Shown: positions 1-11,086, numbered from the stretch's first letter. The stretch: 64,000 nt of DNA from Peromyscus leucopus (GCF_004664715.2 NC_051073.1:65051436-65115435); one strand, 5' to 3'. Program-made: numbers and translations. The notes: a model not told the origin generated them from the sequence alone.

Positions 1-106
1 ATGCCCACACATCCACACATACATACACACATATACACACATTCACACATATATATACACATATACACACACATACACATATGCGCGCACACGCACACGC
101 ACACGC

Positions 107-137
<31 letters not shown>
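1..137. repeat. (CA)n-rich microsatellite with CATA and CGCA variants
   Basis: Imperfect CA/CATA repeats pass into CGCACA and then pure CA. The array is cut by the window start, so its full length is unknown. Confidence 0.95.
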
Positions 138-1115
138 TTCTTCAAGTACAAAGGTAAAACAATAATTTCAGATAAAGCAGAGCTAGGAGAGCCCGTCACT
201 AGCAGGTCTGCATTCTAAGTAGTAAAGGCATTTCTCTGGGCTGAAGGAAAACAATGGAGTAGAGGAACAGGTCCCCAGCATTCTTTAACGAGGACCAGAA
301 GGGGTGTCTATGCTGGTTATAAGCTCGGATATTCTTCAAACTGTTACTTTTCATTCTTTTAAAATGTATCTTAGAGCTTACCACAAAAAAAAATGTATAG
401 TATTCTATTTTGGGGTCAAAATACAACATACCACGTGAAGGAAGTTAAAATCAGTATGGACTTGGAAGAGGCTTACATTTAAAAACAGGGTGGGGAGGGT
501 AAAGGGGGGGAGGCTGCATCAGTAATGAAGTGAAGAGGCAGAGGCTGTGAGCATCAGCGGTCAGAGGAAAGCCAGCCCAGGCACACAGCGGAGCCCGGAG
601 TGAGGCAGCGATTCCTGCCCTGCACTACCTCTCCACACCCCTGTCCCGAGGCCTCAGGACAGCAGAGCAGCTGGAGAAAGGAACAGGAGGGTCAGCACAC
701 CCCCTGCTCGCTAATGATATGATTGTTTGTGCAGCAAGCCCCCGGGGATCTACTGGATGGTGACAATAACTAATGAATGGATTTAGCCACGTTTCAAGAT
801 AGAAAGCTAATATACAAAATTAATTACATATATATCAGCAAACAGTTGGGAAATGAAATAAAAGAAATTTCATTTATGATGGCGCCTCTGTATCTATAAA
901 TCACTGAGGTGTTTGTCTAACAAAACATGTCCAAGGTTTCTATGCTGAAAATGAAAAATTAATGAAATTATAGAAAGTATAAGTAAATAGAAAGCTGTAT
1001 CGTGTTTTAGCCTTGAAAGACTTGGATGCTGAGAGAGGGAGAGAAATAGTCTTCCCCAAGGACGTAGTGGTATACTAAGTGGTTGTCCACCACCAAATAA
1101 AAATCCAATACCCTG

Positions 1116-1116
<1 letters not shown>
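138..1116. other. Unassigned non-coding sequence
   Basis: I see no recognisable gene or repeat here. A short G-rich run (around 500-510) and an AT-rich part (780-980) are the only notable composition changes. Open frames are short and domainless. Confidence 0.5.

Positions 1117-1164
<48 letters not shown>
1117..1164. repeat. (AC)24 microsatellite
   Basis: Uninterrupted AC dinucleotides, about 24 units. It directly precedes the L1-like 3' end and may be part of that L1 3' UTR, where CA runs are common. Confidence 0.97.
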
Positions 1165-1166
<2 letters not shown>

Positions 1167-1385
1167 AACATTATGCAGACCGAGCAAGCTGTATTTATGT
1201 ATTTAGGAATATGTATTATGTATGTAGGTTTGTATGTAACAATAATGAATGAACAAAGAGTCCATGAGTTTTAAAAGGAGCAAGGAGGGGCATATGGGAG
1301 CATTTGGAGGAAGGAAAGGGAAGAGGGGAATGATTTAATGATATCATAATCTCCAAAATACAGGAAATAGTTAAAAAAAAACAGC
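1165..1385 (+). mobile_element. Rodent L1 (Lx-like) 3' UTR end
   Basis: A run of 'gtatgtaacaataatgaatga', then 'ccatgagtttt', a purine-rich GGAAGG block and 'atatcataatctccaaaata' followed by an A-rich tail resembles the 3' end of rodent L1 elements. Only the 3' UTR is present and no ORF2 remains. Family assignment is from memory of rodent L1 tails. Confidence 0.6.
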
Positions 1386-3137
1386 AATTGAAAAACCTGA
1401 TAACATTAATACTCAAATCCTCTCTAAAGGGGCGTATTTACCGTGATAGCAGCACAATTTCCAGCTCTATTTTAAAAATTACAAATTGGCAAGATGGTTC
1501 TAGAGTTTACTTAGAAATGCAAAGGACCTCTTAAAAAGCAATTTTTATGAAGACACAAGAGACCCTTTGGGACAAATGGGGGCGTTGCTTAGGAAGGATT
1601 GACCTTTTTGAGTTTGCTCCTGGGGTAACAGTGTGGAGGTCAGCTTGAGAAGGAGCCAGGTCCCCAATGCATTAGGGAAATCTGAATGCTTGGGAGGTTA
1701 TATTCCTCCATCAGGCTAACTTTGACAGCCGTCATGGCGGCTCCTTGCTGTGGCAGCTTCCTCCTCTCCTCTTAGCTCCCCACGGCTCCCTCCTTCCCAC
1801 TCCTCAGAGTCTGCTTAGACGCCGGCGAGGCACAGCGAAGAAGCTCCTGGAGATGACAGAGTCCTCGTTTTAGCTATCTGCCTATCTATGCCTTTTCTGT
1901 GTGGTTTGGATGGAGGAGGCGGCACCATCTCTACCCTGGAGTAGACTCTCCTTGCCAGTCGCTGGTGGATGGGAGGACATGGGACCCATCTGAGCTGACC
2001 ACTGAGTCCTTCAAGGAAAGGGCCTGAATGTGATCAGTCTCCCACTCCTGTGTGGAATAGCCTTGCTATCATTTCACAAACGTTTAGACTTCAAACTCAT
2101 TCTAATTCTTGCCTTGAAAAGTCCAGCTAAGAGCCGTGCTCTGGCCTCAAGTAAGTGGGTAAGGGAAGACCCAGTTCATTATTCAAAGTTTTAACAGAAG
2201 AGCTCAGAGACCTTCTGCGTACTCTGCCTTCTGAACACATCTAAGACTACAAATCAAACTGAATAACACTTCAGTGAACCCTGTTTAAATGTCATTTACG
2301 TCCCAGGCTCTTTGGATGTCTTCTCTTAAATAAGCTGAATTTGACTCTCTGGTCTTATCTACAATTTCACTATGTTCTATTAATCTAGGGTTTAAAACAC
2401 AATCCTGTAATTTCCTGCCTTCAATTATTTTGCTGCTTGAATATTGTTTCGCTCTAATTTCTAAGCCTACAATACCCCTGTGATAATTGAGACGTTGTCA
2501 CGAAGAGCAGTGGGGCGGGGTGGGGGGGGCTGTCAAAGCACACAGCTGTGTGGACAGTTCCTTGATGAAGTGGAATTCTGCAATCTGCCAAGTGTACAGG
2601 GAAAGAGTCATGGGCAGCATGAGGATGACCATGGTCTGGCTAGAATCTAAGCTAAATGTGTGTGTGTGTGACCTTTCCCTGGCATAGGGTGCCAAGGAAG
2701 CCCTGAGCAAATGTGTACTGAGTAGATAAAGTCCTGGGGGAATGTGTATTGTTGACCTGGGCACGGTCATGTCAAGGACCAAGACTCCATGGGAAATTGG
2801 CAAAGCTTTTCCCCAGGTTAGGTTCAGCAAAACAAAGCCTTCCTCTGGTCCAAGTGTGAGTGTTGGAGATGGACCAGTGTGGCAAAAACTAGCAGCTGCA
2901 GCTTCATCTTCCCAGATGTTTACAGCCGGAGACACAGCCGGAGACTGCTGCCTACAGAGACCTCCTACAGGGACTAGCTAACTCGTAATAAACACGCTGA
3001 GGTTCTGGGCTGAGGCTTAGTTGATGCCACCCCCACCTGAACCCAGCTTTTCTGTCTCTGTGTCTGTGTCTCTTTCCTTTCTTCATCCCCCTCTCAGAGA
3101 TCCAGGACCAAGCCACATGAGACATGGCACCCTGCAT
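1386..3137. other. Unassigned non-coding sequence
   Basis: No gene or clear repeat recognised in this 1.75 kb. A 145-residue minus-strand frame (2498-2935) has no recognisable domain and ends in a GGGGTGGGG-rich tract. A short (TG)7 lies near 2659. Confidence 0.45.
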
Positions 3138-3236
3138 TGTAATTGGTTGATTTTTACTCTTTTGGGGACCCGCCACCCAGCTCCCAAATAAATCACACAC
3201 GGGGGCTTATTCTTTCTTATAAATGCCTGGCCTTCG

Positions 3237-3552
3237 TGTTCAGGTGGAAGCTCCACCTCAGCCCCCTCTACCACCTCTCTCCCCCAAAACCCTGACTCAC
3301 TTCAGAAAGCTCGCCAAACACGCTTTCTCCCCAAGAGGTGCTCAAGACCACTCTCATAGGAGTGCCCCCCCTCCCCGCTGAAAATAGACATGTGGTTTTT
3401 CGGTCTCTCTTCCCTGTCTCCTTTCTGGGGCCAGAAAATCATCTGGGAGCATTTTATCCATTAAACCTGGGCTTTTTCTTAATGCGGTCTGATTTGGTCT
3501 GATTTGGATTGCTGCGTCCAAGGAGAGGCTTACTGGGCTGCAGAAACTTTCA
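3237..3552 (+). mobile_element. Putative LTR-like insert nested in the repeat
   Basis: This segment is absent from the related copy at 12752-13230, where the flanks join directly. It begins TGTTCAGG, ends CTTTCA, and has ATTAAA near its 3' part. Possible target duplication: CTTCG (3232-3236) and CTTAG (3553-3557), 4 of 5 bases. Family unknown. Confidence 0.4.
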
Positions 3553-3662
3553 CTTAGCTTGGTATCTTTCTAGCCAGCTTTTCTTTAATTATCCTGTCTA
3601 TCTTTTGCCTCTGGGCTTTTTCCTTTTTTCACTTCTGCGTATCTTACTTTCACTCTTACTCT

Positions 3663-3717
3663 GTGGCTGGGTGCTGGGTGGCTGGGTGGCTGGGTGGCTG
3701 GGTGGCTGGGTGGCTGG
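3663..3717. repeat. (GGCTGGGT)n octanucleotide minisatellite
   Basis: About six tandem GGCTGGGT units. The corresponding place in the related repeat copy (about 12958-12988) has only a degenerate GGCTTGCTGTGTAGCTGG, so the array probably expanded after insertion. Confidence 0.9.
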
Positions 3718-4254
3718 CCCCTAACACCCTCCTCTCCTTGTTCTTGTCTCTTGATCTTCCTCCCTTCTCCCAGGTTTCTCCTCCCATTTATTCTCTCTGC
3801 CCTCCAGCCCCGCCCATCCTTTCTCCTGCCTCACTATTGGCCGTTCAGCTCTTTATTAGACCATCAGGTGTTTTAGACAGGCACAGTAACACAGCTTCAC
3901 AGAGTTAAACAAACGCAACATAAAAGAATGCAACACAGCTTTGCATCATTAAAGCAAATGTGTCACAGCATAAACAAATCTAACACATCTTAAGATAATA
4001 TTCCATAGACGACTGGATGCCGTCTCAAATAATGCTCTGTTCTCTTGACTTGGGATATGAGCAAAGCGTTGTCAAGTGTCTTTAGGGATAAGGTATTAGG
4101 ACTGAATAAACCAAAGACCACGGGAATTTGAAATGAGTTTAAAATTAGCGTAAAGGCCCTCTGACATGGCGGATAGGATAACATCAAATTGAAAAAAGAT
4201 GGCAATAAGACTGACCAGAAGGATCCAGTCCTCTTTAGGGCACCAGAGCAGAGG

Positions 4255-4258
<4 letters not shown>

Positions 4259-4302
<44 letters not shown>
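4259..4302. repeat. (TG)22 microsatellite
   Basis: Uninterrupted TG units directly upstream of a minus-strand B3 SINE. Confidence 0.97.
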
Positions 4303-4305
<3 letters not shown>

Positions 4306-4310
4306 TTTTT

Positions 4311-4523
4311 TAAAAATATTACTATTTTATGAGTGCTTTGCCTAAATGTATGTATGCACATTACATACCTATCCAATTCCCCTGGAGGTCAAAAGATGGC
4401 ATCAGATCCGCTGGACCTGAAGTTAAGGTTGTGAGCTCCGACATGCATACCAGGAATCAAACCCAGGTCCTCTGGAAGAGCAGCAAGTGCTCTTAACCAC
4501 TGAGCCAATACTCCAATACTCCA
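4311..4523 (-). mobile_element. B3/B2 SINE
   Basis: A minus-strand copy. The tRNA-derived head lies at the right ('ctcttaaccactgagcca'), preceded by 'aacccaggtcctctggaag', with an AT-rich tail on the left. A CCAATACT duplication sits at the head. It is placed head to tail with the next SINE. Confidence 0.85.
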
Positions 4524-4743
4524 GGTTTTCATTCATTTTTATTTTATGTGTTGAGTGTTTTGCCCATATGCATGTATGTACACCCTATATGTGCCTGGTG
4601 CCCTGGAAGTCAGGAGAAAGCACTGGATCCCCTGGAACTGAGGTTACCCTTGTGAACTACCTTGTAGAAGCCGGGAACCAATCCTGGGTCCTCTGGAAAA
4701 GCAACAAGTGCTCTTAACTGCTGAGCTGTCTCTCCGGCCCCAA
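4524..4743 (-). mobile_element. B3/B2 SINE
   Basis: Second B3-type copy in the same orientation, with 'tgctcttaactgctgagct' and 'gtctctccggcccc' as head and 'ttttattttatgtg' as tail. The two adjacent copies differ enough to be separate insertions, not a recent duplication. Confidence 0.85.
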
Positions 4744-5369
4744 TGGATTAGATTTTTTTTTTAAGCTCTGCTGAATGCTATTGAAAATGTTCATTTTGTC
4801 CTGAGCTTTGTTTATTACAAGTACCCGGAACTCTTTTGTCCTGTGAAGCAGTGAAATCACATGAGAAGTCCACTCACATTCTCCCTCTCTTTGACAACCC
4901 GAGTGGAGATCTGTCAGCTGAGCATCCCCTCTGAGGTACCTGGCGGCCTCTGAGGCCACTCCAACCACCGCAGCTGGAGCCGTGACCGCCATGACTCCTG
5001 TTCCATGATGGCTCACCTTAATTGGGACCTCTCTAGACAACCCGTGCCAGCCGCGGAGGGCAGCCCTGCAGCTGACAGGTCTCTGTGACCTTCAGATGAC
5101 TCTGAAGCCGTTCTTGGCTAAGATGGGAGAAGGAGTACCTCTCAGCGCCCAGCAAGAAGCCAGTGGAACGTGAGGTAGACCTTACGCAAGGCCTGTGACT
5201 GGGCCCTACATTCAGGTCTGCGATTAGTGGAGCCTCCAAGGGTCAGAGGTGGCTGTCTATACAGCAAACACTTGTCCAAGGTCCCCCTGGGAAAGACAGA
5301 GGCGGGATTCCCATTCTCCTGGAATGCAACGTGCAGGAAGCTGCCACCTCCCTACCGGAAGCTGTTGGC
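4744..5369. other. Unassigned non-coding sequence
   Basis: No gene or repeat recognised. Open frames on both strands are short and lack known motifs. Confidence 0.4.
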
Positions 5370-5660
5370 CGCTTTCCTCTGTCAGGGACTCCTTCCCTCT
5401 TTTCCTCTGGGTGTCACCTGGTCTTTAACTCCAGGAAGCCGTCCTTCACTAAGCGCCACCCTCTCCTCTAAATTAAAGTCCTCGGTTCAGCGCCCCTGCG
5501 GCACCCTCTGTCTCTCCTGAAATGACCTGTTCAATATCAGTTTGTATTCCACACGGGACCGTAGGCACCAGGAAGTCCAGGACTGTCCCCCGGGCCACCC
5601 GAGACACTAAACACAGTGCCCGGTACAGAACAGGTGCTGATCGATAATTTGTTAAACTAA
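5370..5660 (+). mobile_element. L2 LINE 3' fragment
   Basis: The order 'cctctgtcaggga', 'gtcacctggtc', 'gggaccgtaggcaccaggaag' and 'cacagtgcccggtacagaacaggtgctg' follows the 3' end of mammalian L2. It is strongly diverged, as expected for this old family. Confidence 0.6.
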
Positions 5661-5684
5661 GTTGATCAGTGTGGGGGGAGATAG

Positions 5685-6435
5685 TGTTATGGTTTGAATA
5701 GGTTACCTCAAAAACTCAAGTGTTGACTCTTCCTAGGTAAGGTGATAGAATTAAGGCCCACGGCCTTTAAGAGATGGTTAGTGATATGGGGGCTCTTTAC
5801 CTCATGGGTAGGAAAAACTCAGCCCCTAAAGGCTCCGCATGGGTTTGGCTGTCTGCCCCTCCACCCTTGGCCATGTGATGACATGGTGTATCTCTTCTCC
5901 AGAAGACAATCACAAGGTTCTATCTTGAAGCAGGGAACAGCCATCCTCAGTCAACTGAACCTTCCAGTACCTTGGTCTTGGATTCCCAGCCTCTAGAACT
6001 GAGAAATTAATGTGTCTGTGCGTTGTGCAAGTGTGATATATGTTCACGTGTGTGTGCAGGTACATACACCTGTGCATACCCAGAAGCCAGAGGAGAATGC
6101 CGGGCATCCTTCTCTGTCATTCTTTGCCTTATTTCCTTGAGACAGAGTCTCTTTCCTACTGAACCTAGAGCTAAGCTGGTGAGCAGTGAGCCCCAGTGAC
6201 CCCCCTGGCTCTGTCCCCAAGGCCCCCCCCCCGCCAGAACTGTGCTGATGGGAACGTGTGCAACCATGCTCGGATTTTTATGTGGGTTTAGGAGATTTGA
6301 ACTCAGGTCCTCACACTTGTGCCGCTGCGACTAGTACTTGCTGAGCCATCTCTCCAGCTGGAGAAATCAATTTTTGTTCTTTCCAGGGTACCTGGTCTCT
6401 GAAACTTTGTTATAGCAACACAAACGGAAGGCTCT
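5685..6435 (+). mobile_element. MaLR LTR (THE1/MST/MLT1-like), split by a SINE
   Basis: It starts 'tgttatggtttgaat', contains 'ggcctttaagagatggtta' and 'cccagcctctagaactgagaaat', and resumes after the SINE with 'tttgttatagcaacacaaacgg'. These are the start, middle and end of MaLR LTRs. No internal region is present, so it is a solo LTR. The SINE at 6012-6360 interrupts it. Confidence 0.85.
6012..6360 (-). mobile_element. Long B3-type SINE nested in the MaLR LTR
   Basis: A minus-strand copy with head 'tgctgagccatctctccagc' at the right and a TG-rich tail at the left. Target duplication GAGAAAT(T/C)AAT is read at 6001-6011 and 6361-6371 with one mismatch. The internal 'gagacagagtctc' and 'ccagtga' modules also occur in the copies at 31624 and 63509. 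Confidence 0.85.
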
Positions 6436-6956
6436 GGGAACCAGGGAGACACTGTGTGGCAGTACAGTGGTGGACACATGTCATTATAAATGTTCTACAT
6501 CTGTAGACTATATAATGCCAGGAGCGAGTCCTAATGGACTCTGGGTGATAACTGTGTGTCAGTGAAAGGACCTTCTTCCCACGAATCCAGCACTCCAGTT
6601 GAGGATATTGATAATGAGAAAGCTATCTATGCACACGTGATGGGGGGCTGGGAGTGTGTGGACAACCTCTCTACCTTCAGCTCAGTTTCACTGGAAACTT
6701 ACAATTGCTCAAAAAATAGAATCATTAATTAAGAGCGAGATGCATAGCCCTTATCTTCACAGACAAGGCATCAGATGCCCAGAGAAATCACAAGACTCAG
6801 AGAGGCCATGTAAGTTGACGGGCAAGATGGGGTATATATGCAGCCTGCCACCACCTCACTGCTCTCCTAAATGGGCTGTTTTGGCTCCCTCCTGATCCGA
6901 GAAATCCACGTATGTCTGGGAAGAAGACTGATTTATTAAGGGATGAAATGGGGATC
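6436..6956. other. Unassigned non-coding sequence
   Basis: No gene or clear repeat seen. Confidence 0.4.
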
Positions 6957-6962
6957 ACACAC

Positions 6963-7271
6963 TGTGGGAGACCCACTCCCACTTTTTTCTCCAGGGTACT
7001 CTTGAGTAAGGGGTAAGAGATTTAGACAGAAATATAGAGAGGAGAGAGACAGATAGAAACACAGGATAGCCTCGGGGTTCCTTTCGTCTCTTCTAAAGGG
7101 CCTTTTATAGGAATGCCGAGGGGTGGAGCAAAAGACCTCCCCCCAGCACAGCCAAGTGCAGACCCTTCCAATCACCTGGTAACCACGCATGTAGTCAATC
7201 CATCCCCTTATGCAGCCCTGCTGAGTAAAGCAAGCTCAGCTCTCACTAGGAAACCTCTGTGGGCTCCCACA
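6963..7271 (-). mobile_element. Solo LTR, ERV2-type, with perfect 6-base target duplication
   Basis: The element starts TGTGGGAG and ends CTCCCACA. It is flanked by ACACAC at 6957-6962 and 7272-7277. On the minus strand 'cctataaaag' is a likely TATA box. The block 'cagcacagccaagtgcagacc' is shared with the LTR at 61923-62440. A 6-base duplication is typical of ERV2/ERVK. No retroviral gene is present. Confidence 0.75.
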
Positions 7272-7277
7272 ACACAC

Positions 7278-8309
7278 TCAGGACTACAAAATGAAGCAAT
7301 GTTGTTGCCTCTTTGTCTCCCAGGGAAAGATGGGGAAAAACTCCAGACCAGTTTCGGAACCGTGCTTCAGAAAGCCTTCCATGTCCAAGAGAGCTCAAGA
7401 CTCCCTCCCTCTTCCCTTTTAAGAGGTCCCATAGGCAGGCAAGAAGCACCTCCTCTATCGGGCCAGCTAGCCTAAGGTCATGGGCAGAGCGAATACCAAC
7501 TACACCCTCCGACTGTCCCTGAGCAGACATGCTGGTGTGGAGGGGCAGTCAAAGCAGAGAGGTTCATCAGCCTCACTCCCATGACGGCCTCCAGTTTACT
7601 CTGCCCCGTTCTCTTATTAGGGTGTCTTTTCTGACTGCTTATTAAAGGTTAAAACCATGCTGCATCACGATGCCCAGATCCTAGCCAAAGAGGCTGCTGC
7701 CCTCTCTGGGGCCCGGGTTACCAATGAGCTACACACACGACAGCTAGTCCAAGGTCTCCAGAGGAGCAGTAGAACTCAGTAGTCACAGCACCCTTGGTAC
7801 TAACTCCTGGTTTTAGGTACAGTGAATGCATACTGCAGAATTACCACAGTGAAGATTCAGTGGAGACAGAAAGAAACTGAGTTTCATGAAAAATAATTAC
7901 TGCCATCAAGTTGATATAATTACTTGCACAGCTTTGTTGAGGCTGTGATTCCAATTTTATTTATAGGCTTTTTTTTTTTTTTTTTGCTATGGTTTAAACT
8001 ACACCCAGAGAATAAAAAGTCTGTTTTAATGTATTTCCAGGTTGTCCTTCTACCCCTGACTGGAGCCGCAGACCAACAAGCTACGTGGCTGCTGCCGGGC
8101 CTGGCTCTGGGCACAAGACCTGCCATTGTCCCTTGTTCCTTGTCCTGGAGGAAGGAATAAATTCGGGTCTTTACCGTCAGGATTCCACTCTGATTATCTT
8201 TCTCTTTGATAAATCTCTGTTCTTCCTGAACACAGAATCCAAGGGAGATAATGACTTTAAAGACTTTGTAAGGAGAAATGGGGGGAGCAGATCAGGAAGG
8301 GAGTAAGTG
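7278..8309. other. Unassigned non-coding sequence
   Basis: No gene recognised. A poly-T run (7969-7985) precedes 'gctatggtttaaac' and might be the tail of a decayed minus-strand retroposon. Overlapping frames at 7246-7530 are domainless. Confidence 0.4.
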
Positions 8310-8870
8310 TGGACATTCTTTTAAAGATTTATTTGTACGTATACGTATGTATGCGCATTTGTGTACATATGGTGTGATATTTTGTTTCTGCTCTAACAAA
8401 TAAAGCTTGACTGGAGATCAGAGTGTGGAACTAGACACTAGAGGCCAGGCAGTGGCGGCACACACCTTTAATCCCAGCACTTGGGATCTCATGCCTTTAA
8501 TCCCAACACGAGGGAGGTGGAGACAGGAAGTGATATGACTGGGTGGGGAGGGGGGAACAGGAGCTTGGCCCTTTCAATCTGAGGATTCCTGGAGGTAAGA
8601 AGTCTCTCTAGTGGCTGCCTCCTTGCCTTCTCTGGTCTTTCAGCATTTACCCCATATCTGACTCCAGGTTTTTATTATTAAGACCAATTAGAATTCATGC
8701 TACATCATGGCATGTGTATGTGGGTGCTCACAGAAGCCAGAAGAGAGAGTCCGATTCCCCAGAGCAGGAGTTACAAGCAGTTCTAAGCCACCCAATATGG
8801 GTCCTGGGAAACAAACAGGGTCCTGGAAGAGCTGCAGGTGTTCTTAACCTCTGTGGTTCTCCAGCCCCAT
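8310..8870 (-). mobile_element. B3/B2 SINE split by an LTR
   Basis: The left part (8310-8372, 'aaagatttatttgtacgta') is the tail side. The right part (8707-8870) runs from 'catgtgtatgtgggtgctcac' to the head 'gttcttaacc...ctccagcccc'. Removing 8373-8706 restores a continuous minus-strand SINE. Confidence 0.8.
8373..8704 (+). mobile_element. ERV2-type solo LTR with SINE-like modules, copy A
   Basis: It begins TGTGATAT and ends GCTACA. It contains 'acaaataaagcttg', two 'cctttaatccca' modules, 'ggagacaggaagt' and 'accaattagaattcatg'. ATGG is repeated at 8369-8372 and 8707-8710. It is homologous to 27657-28197 and, in the other orientation, 40748-41198 and 43410-43915. The sense direction of the LTR is not known. 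Confidence 0.75.
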
Positions 8871-8887
8871 GAACATAGCCTGAGAAC

Positions 8888-8967
8888 CACACACACACTT
8901 TTGTTCTAACCCGGGGCCTGAGAAACACACACAAACACACACACACAGACACACACACAGACACACC
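8888..8967. repeat. Imperfect (CA)n tract
   Basis: CA units broken by AAACAC, CAGACA and a short unique insert. The phrase 'ttgttctaacccggggcc' recurs as 'tctgttctaaccccaggtc' at 8971, so part of the tract is locally duplicated. Confidence 0.85.
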
Positions 8968-9510
8968 CCTCTGTTCTAACCCCAGGTCTCCTGCTAATTG
9001 CCCAGGTGCCATACATAGCTCATTGCATTTTAGATTCTGTTTCTGGAAGAGGCAATATTTAACTTGGAGAAAAGTTAAGAGAATTGCATGGGGTTCATGT
9101 GAGCCGTCCAGCTGTGAATCTGACACTAGATGGTAGTTGACTAAATGTTATTAGAGGACGGAAGGTGGATGAAGAATGGTTCTCCTCCTTAAGTGCCAGA
9201 GCCAAAGGGACCCCGGGGGACAGAACAGCAGCCATCTTACAGTCCTAAGAGAGAGCAGTCCCTTATGGTGTGAGCAGGGGCTGAGCATGCTCTGTCAAAT
9301 GTCCTTCAAAGATCATAGCTGAGAGGCTGCATGGCACCTGACCCAAGGGCCGGCCTTCTGTAGGTTGAACATGTAGGCATTCTATGAGATGGCTTAGCCC
9401 CAAAGGCTAGCTCAAACCAGACAGATGGAGGCTTACGTAGATGAGCCCAGTAAACAGTCTTTGGTCCGTACGGTCCAGCAAGAAGCAGACATCCAAAGAG
9501 GAGTAGACAT

Positions 9511-9512
<2 letters not shown>
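8968..9512. other. Unassigned non-coding sequence
   Basis: No gene or repeat recognised. Confidence 0.4.

Positions 9513-9562
<50 letters not shown>
9513..9562. repeat. (AC)25 microsatellite
   Basis: Uninterrupted AC units. Confidence 0.97.
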
Positions 9563-9565
<3 letters not shown>

Positions 9566-9740
9566 ACCTTTGTTGTGGCAAAAGTAAAAGTGGTCACCTG
9601 AGCATTAGGGCGCTCTCAAGGCTGCTGCAGGTGGACAGGTATTTCAGGCATCTCATGAGGGGTTTCTTGGACTTGAAATGACCTTCCAGGTACAGAATTG
9701 TTTCCGGGTCCATGGGGCAGGCCCTATGAACTCCCTCTTT

Positions 9741-9796
9741 TCTTGTCTCCACCCCCCAAGCACTGGGACTACAGGCATGTGTCACCATGCCTGGCT
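9741..9796 (-). mobile_element. B1 SINE fragment
   Basis: Only the 5' part remains: 'aagcactgggactacaggca' followed by 'tgtcaccatgcctggct', the reverse of a B1 head. Confidence 0.75.
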
Positions 9797-10761
9797 CAAT
9801 GCATAGTCTTACGAGCCTATAGGACTGATTCAAAGTCCCTGACAGATCTGAGATTTGGAAATACAAAATTAGAAATCTAGGCATTCTTATGAATTATGAA
9901 AATTAGAAATAATTTTTAAGACTTCCTAATGTTCTTCATGCTTATTTCTCTTTATTTCTTATTTATTATGGTTATATTTTTTGTTTAGTAAATAGATATG
10001 ATGTTTGGTAGCCTTTGTGATAACATTTATAAAGTATTTATATTTTGGTAGCATTAGTTTAAAAACCAATCTAAGGCTTAATAGCAAATACCGGAAATCA
10101 CTAACGAACACCAGGGATGGATGTAAATAATGTAGCATAAGATCTTCTAGCATGGGTAACAGCATCTGCCAGAATCATCTGTGGAAATTGTCCATTTAAG
10201 GACTGTGTTTCTAAAACAAGTTTAACCTTACTCACAGATGATATAGCTACTCATATGTATGGATTAACATCACTGTATTGGAGGAAGGGGTCCTTGTGAG
10301 CAGAAGAAAGTGCAGGCAGCCAGGTTTCTAGGGAGCAAAATCCAGCAGTGAGACTATGGCCACGGGTCACCTACGCTCCGGCCTTTGCTCCCAGCAACAC
10401 GGATGCGAGCCCTCAGCTCCCTGGGACAGCGTCTTTGCCCCTTGCCTCTGACTTGCTTTGGTGGATAGCCTTGATCAGCAATGCTGCTGTGTTAATTATC
10501 TTCCATTCTCATATAAGTATAAAAGAATTATTTTCTATTTTCTCCTTTTCTTGATGTTTGGAGTTTAGAAAACATAAAATTTCTGGAAAGATGTAGAGAA
10601 GAAATCGCTTCATGGAAACATTAACATTAGGCATATTCCTAATTAATCATAGTTAGGATTAAGGGAACAGGTGTGGGGAATCCTAAATCCTGGGCTAGAA
10701 GTCTGGTGATCAGCTTAACATTTGTTGGAGTCTGCGGATGGGTGTGGGTTAAGCTTGTCTG
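9797..10761. other. Unassigned, mostly AT-rich sequence
   Basis: 9880-10140 is very AT-rich and may be old LINE sequence, but no family was recognised. No coding signal is seen. Confidence 0.4.
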
Positions 10762-10893
10762 TTTTGTTTGTTTGTTTGTTTGTTTGTTGAGACAGGGTCT
10801 TGCAATGTGGTCTAGGTCGACTTTTAACTGCAGATCTTCCTACCTTGGGCTCCCAAGTGCTGGAGTTTAGGCATAGCACCATTACCCCACCAA
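10762..10893 (-). mobile_element. B1 SINE with (TTTG)n tail
   Basis: The (TTTG)n at 10762-10788 is the complement of the A-rich tail. It is followed by 'gagacagggtcttgcaatgtgg' in the B1 order and 'ctcccaagtgctggagttta' at the head. Diverged copy. Confidence 0.85.
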
Positions 10894-11085
10894 CGTTAGT
10901 TTTCTAAATTTAAATTTACCTCGATGTTTTAAGGTTAAATTTGGGATTACATATTGTTATCATGATACCAAATGTGTTGTTGCCTTGAGGTTATATGAGT
11001 TGTTTTGAGAGTAAATGTGTTTGTAAAGCTATTAGCACAATATCTGGTTGATAACATTTATATACATTCATGCATAATAAATACA

Positions 11086-11086
<1 letters not shown>

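Larger units (their letters stand above)
3138..4007 (-). mobile_element. LTR-like rodent repeat, copy 1, with internal insertion
   Basis: The block 'cccaccacccagctccca' / 'aaataaatcacac', the phrase 'ctttattagaccatcagg' and 'cacagcttcacagagttaaac' are shared with 12752-13230. Read on the minus strand it has AATAAAGAG and a TG start, which suggests an endogenous-retrovirus LTR. The family name is not certain. Copy 1 has about 316 extra bases (3237-3552) and a GGCTGGGT expansion that copy 2 lacks. Confidence 0.65.

Noticed and set aside
1..137. Telomeric or centromeric satellite
   Set aside because: Only CA/CATA dinucleotide-type repeats, no TTAGGG or satellite unit.
2498..2935. 145-codon minus-strand frame
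   Set aside because: No domain and partly simple sequence.
3663..3717. CRISPR-like or coding repeat
   Set aside because: Perfect octamer without spacers, inside an interspersed repeat.
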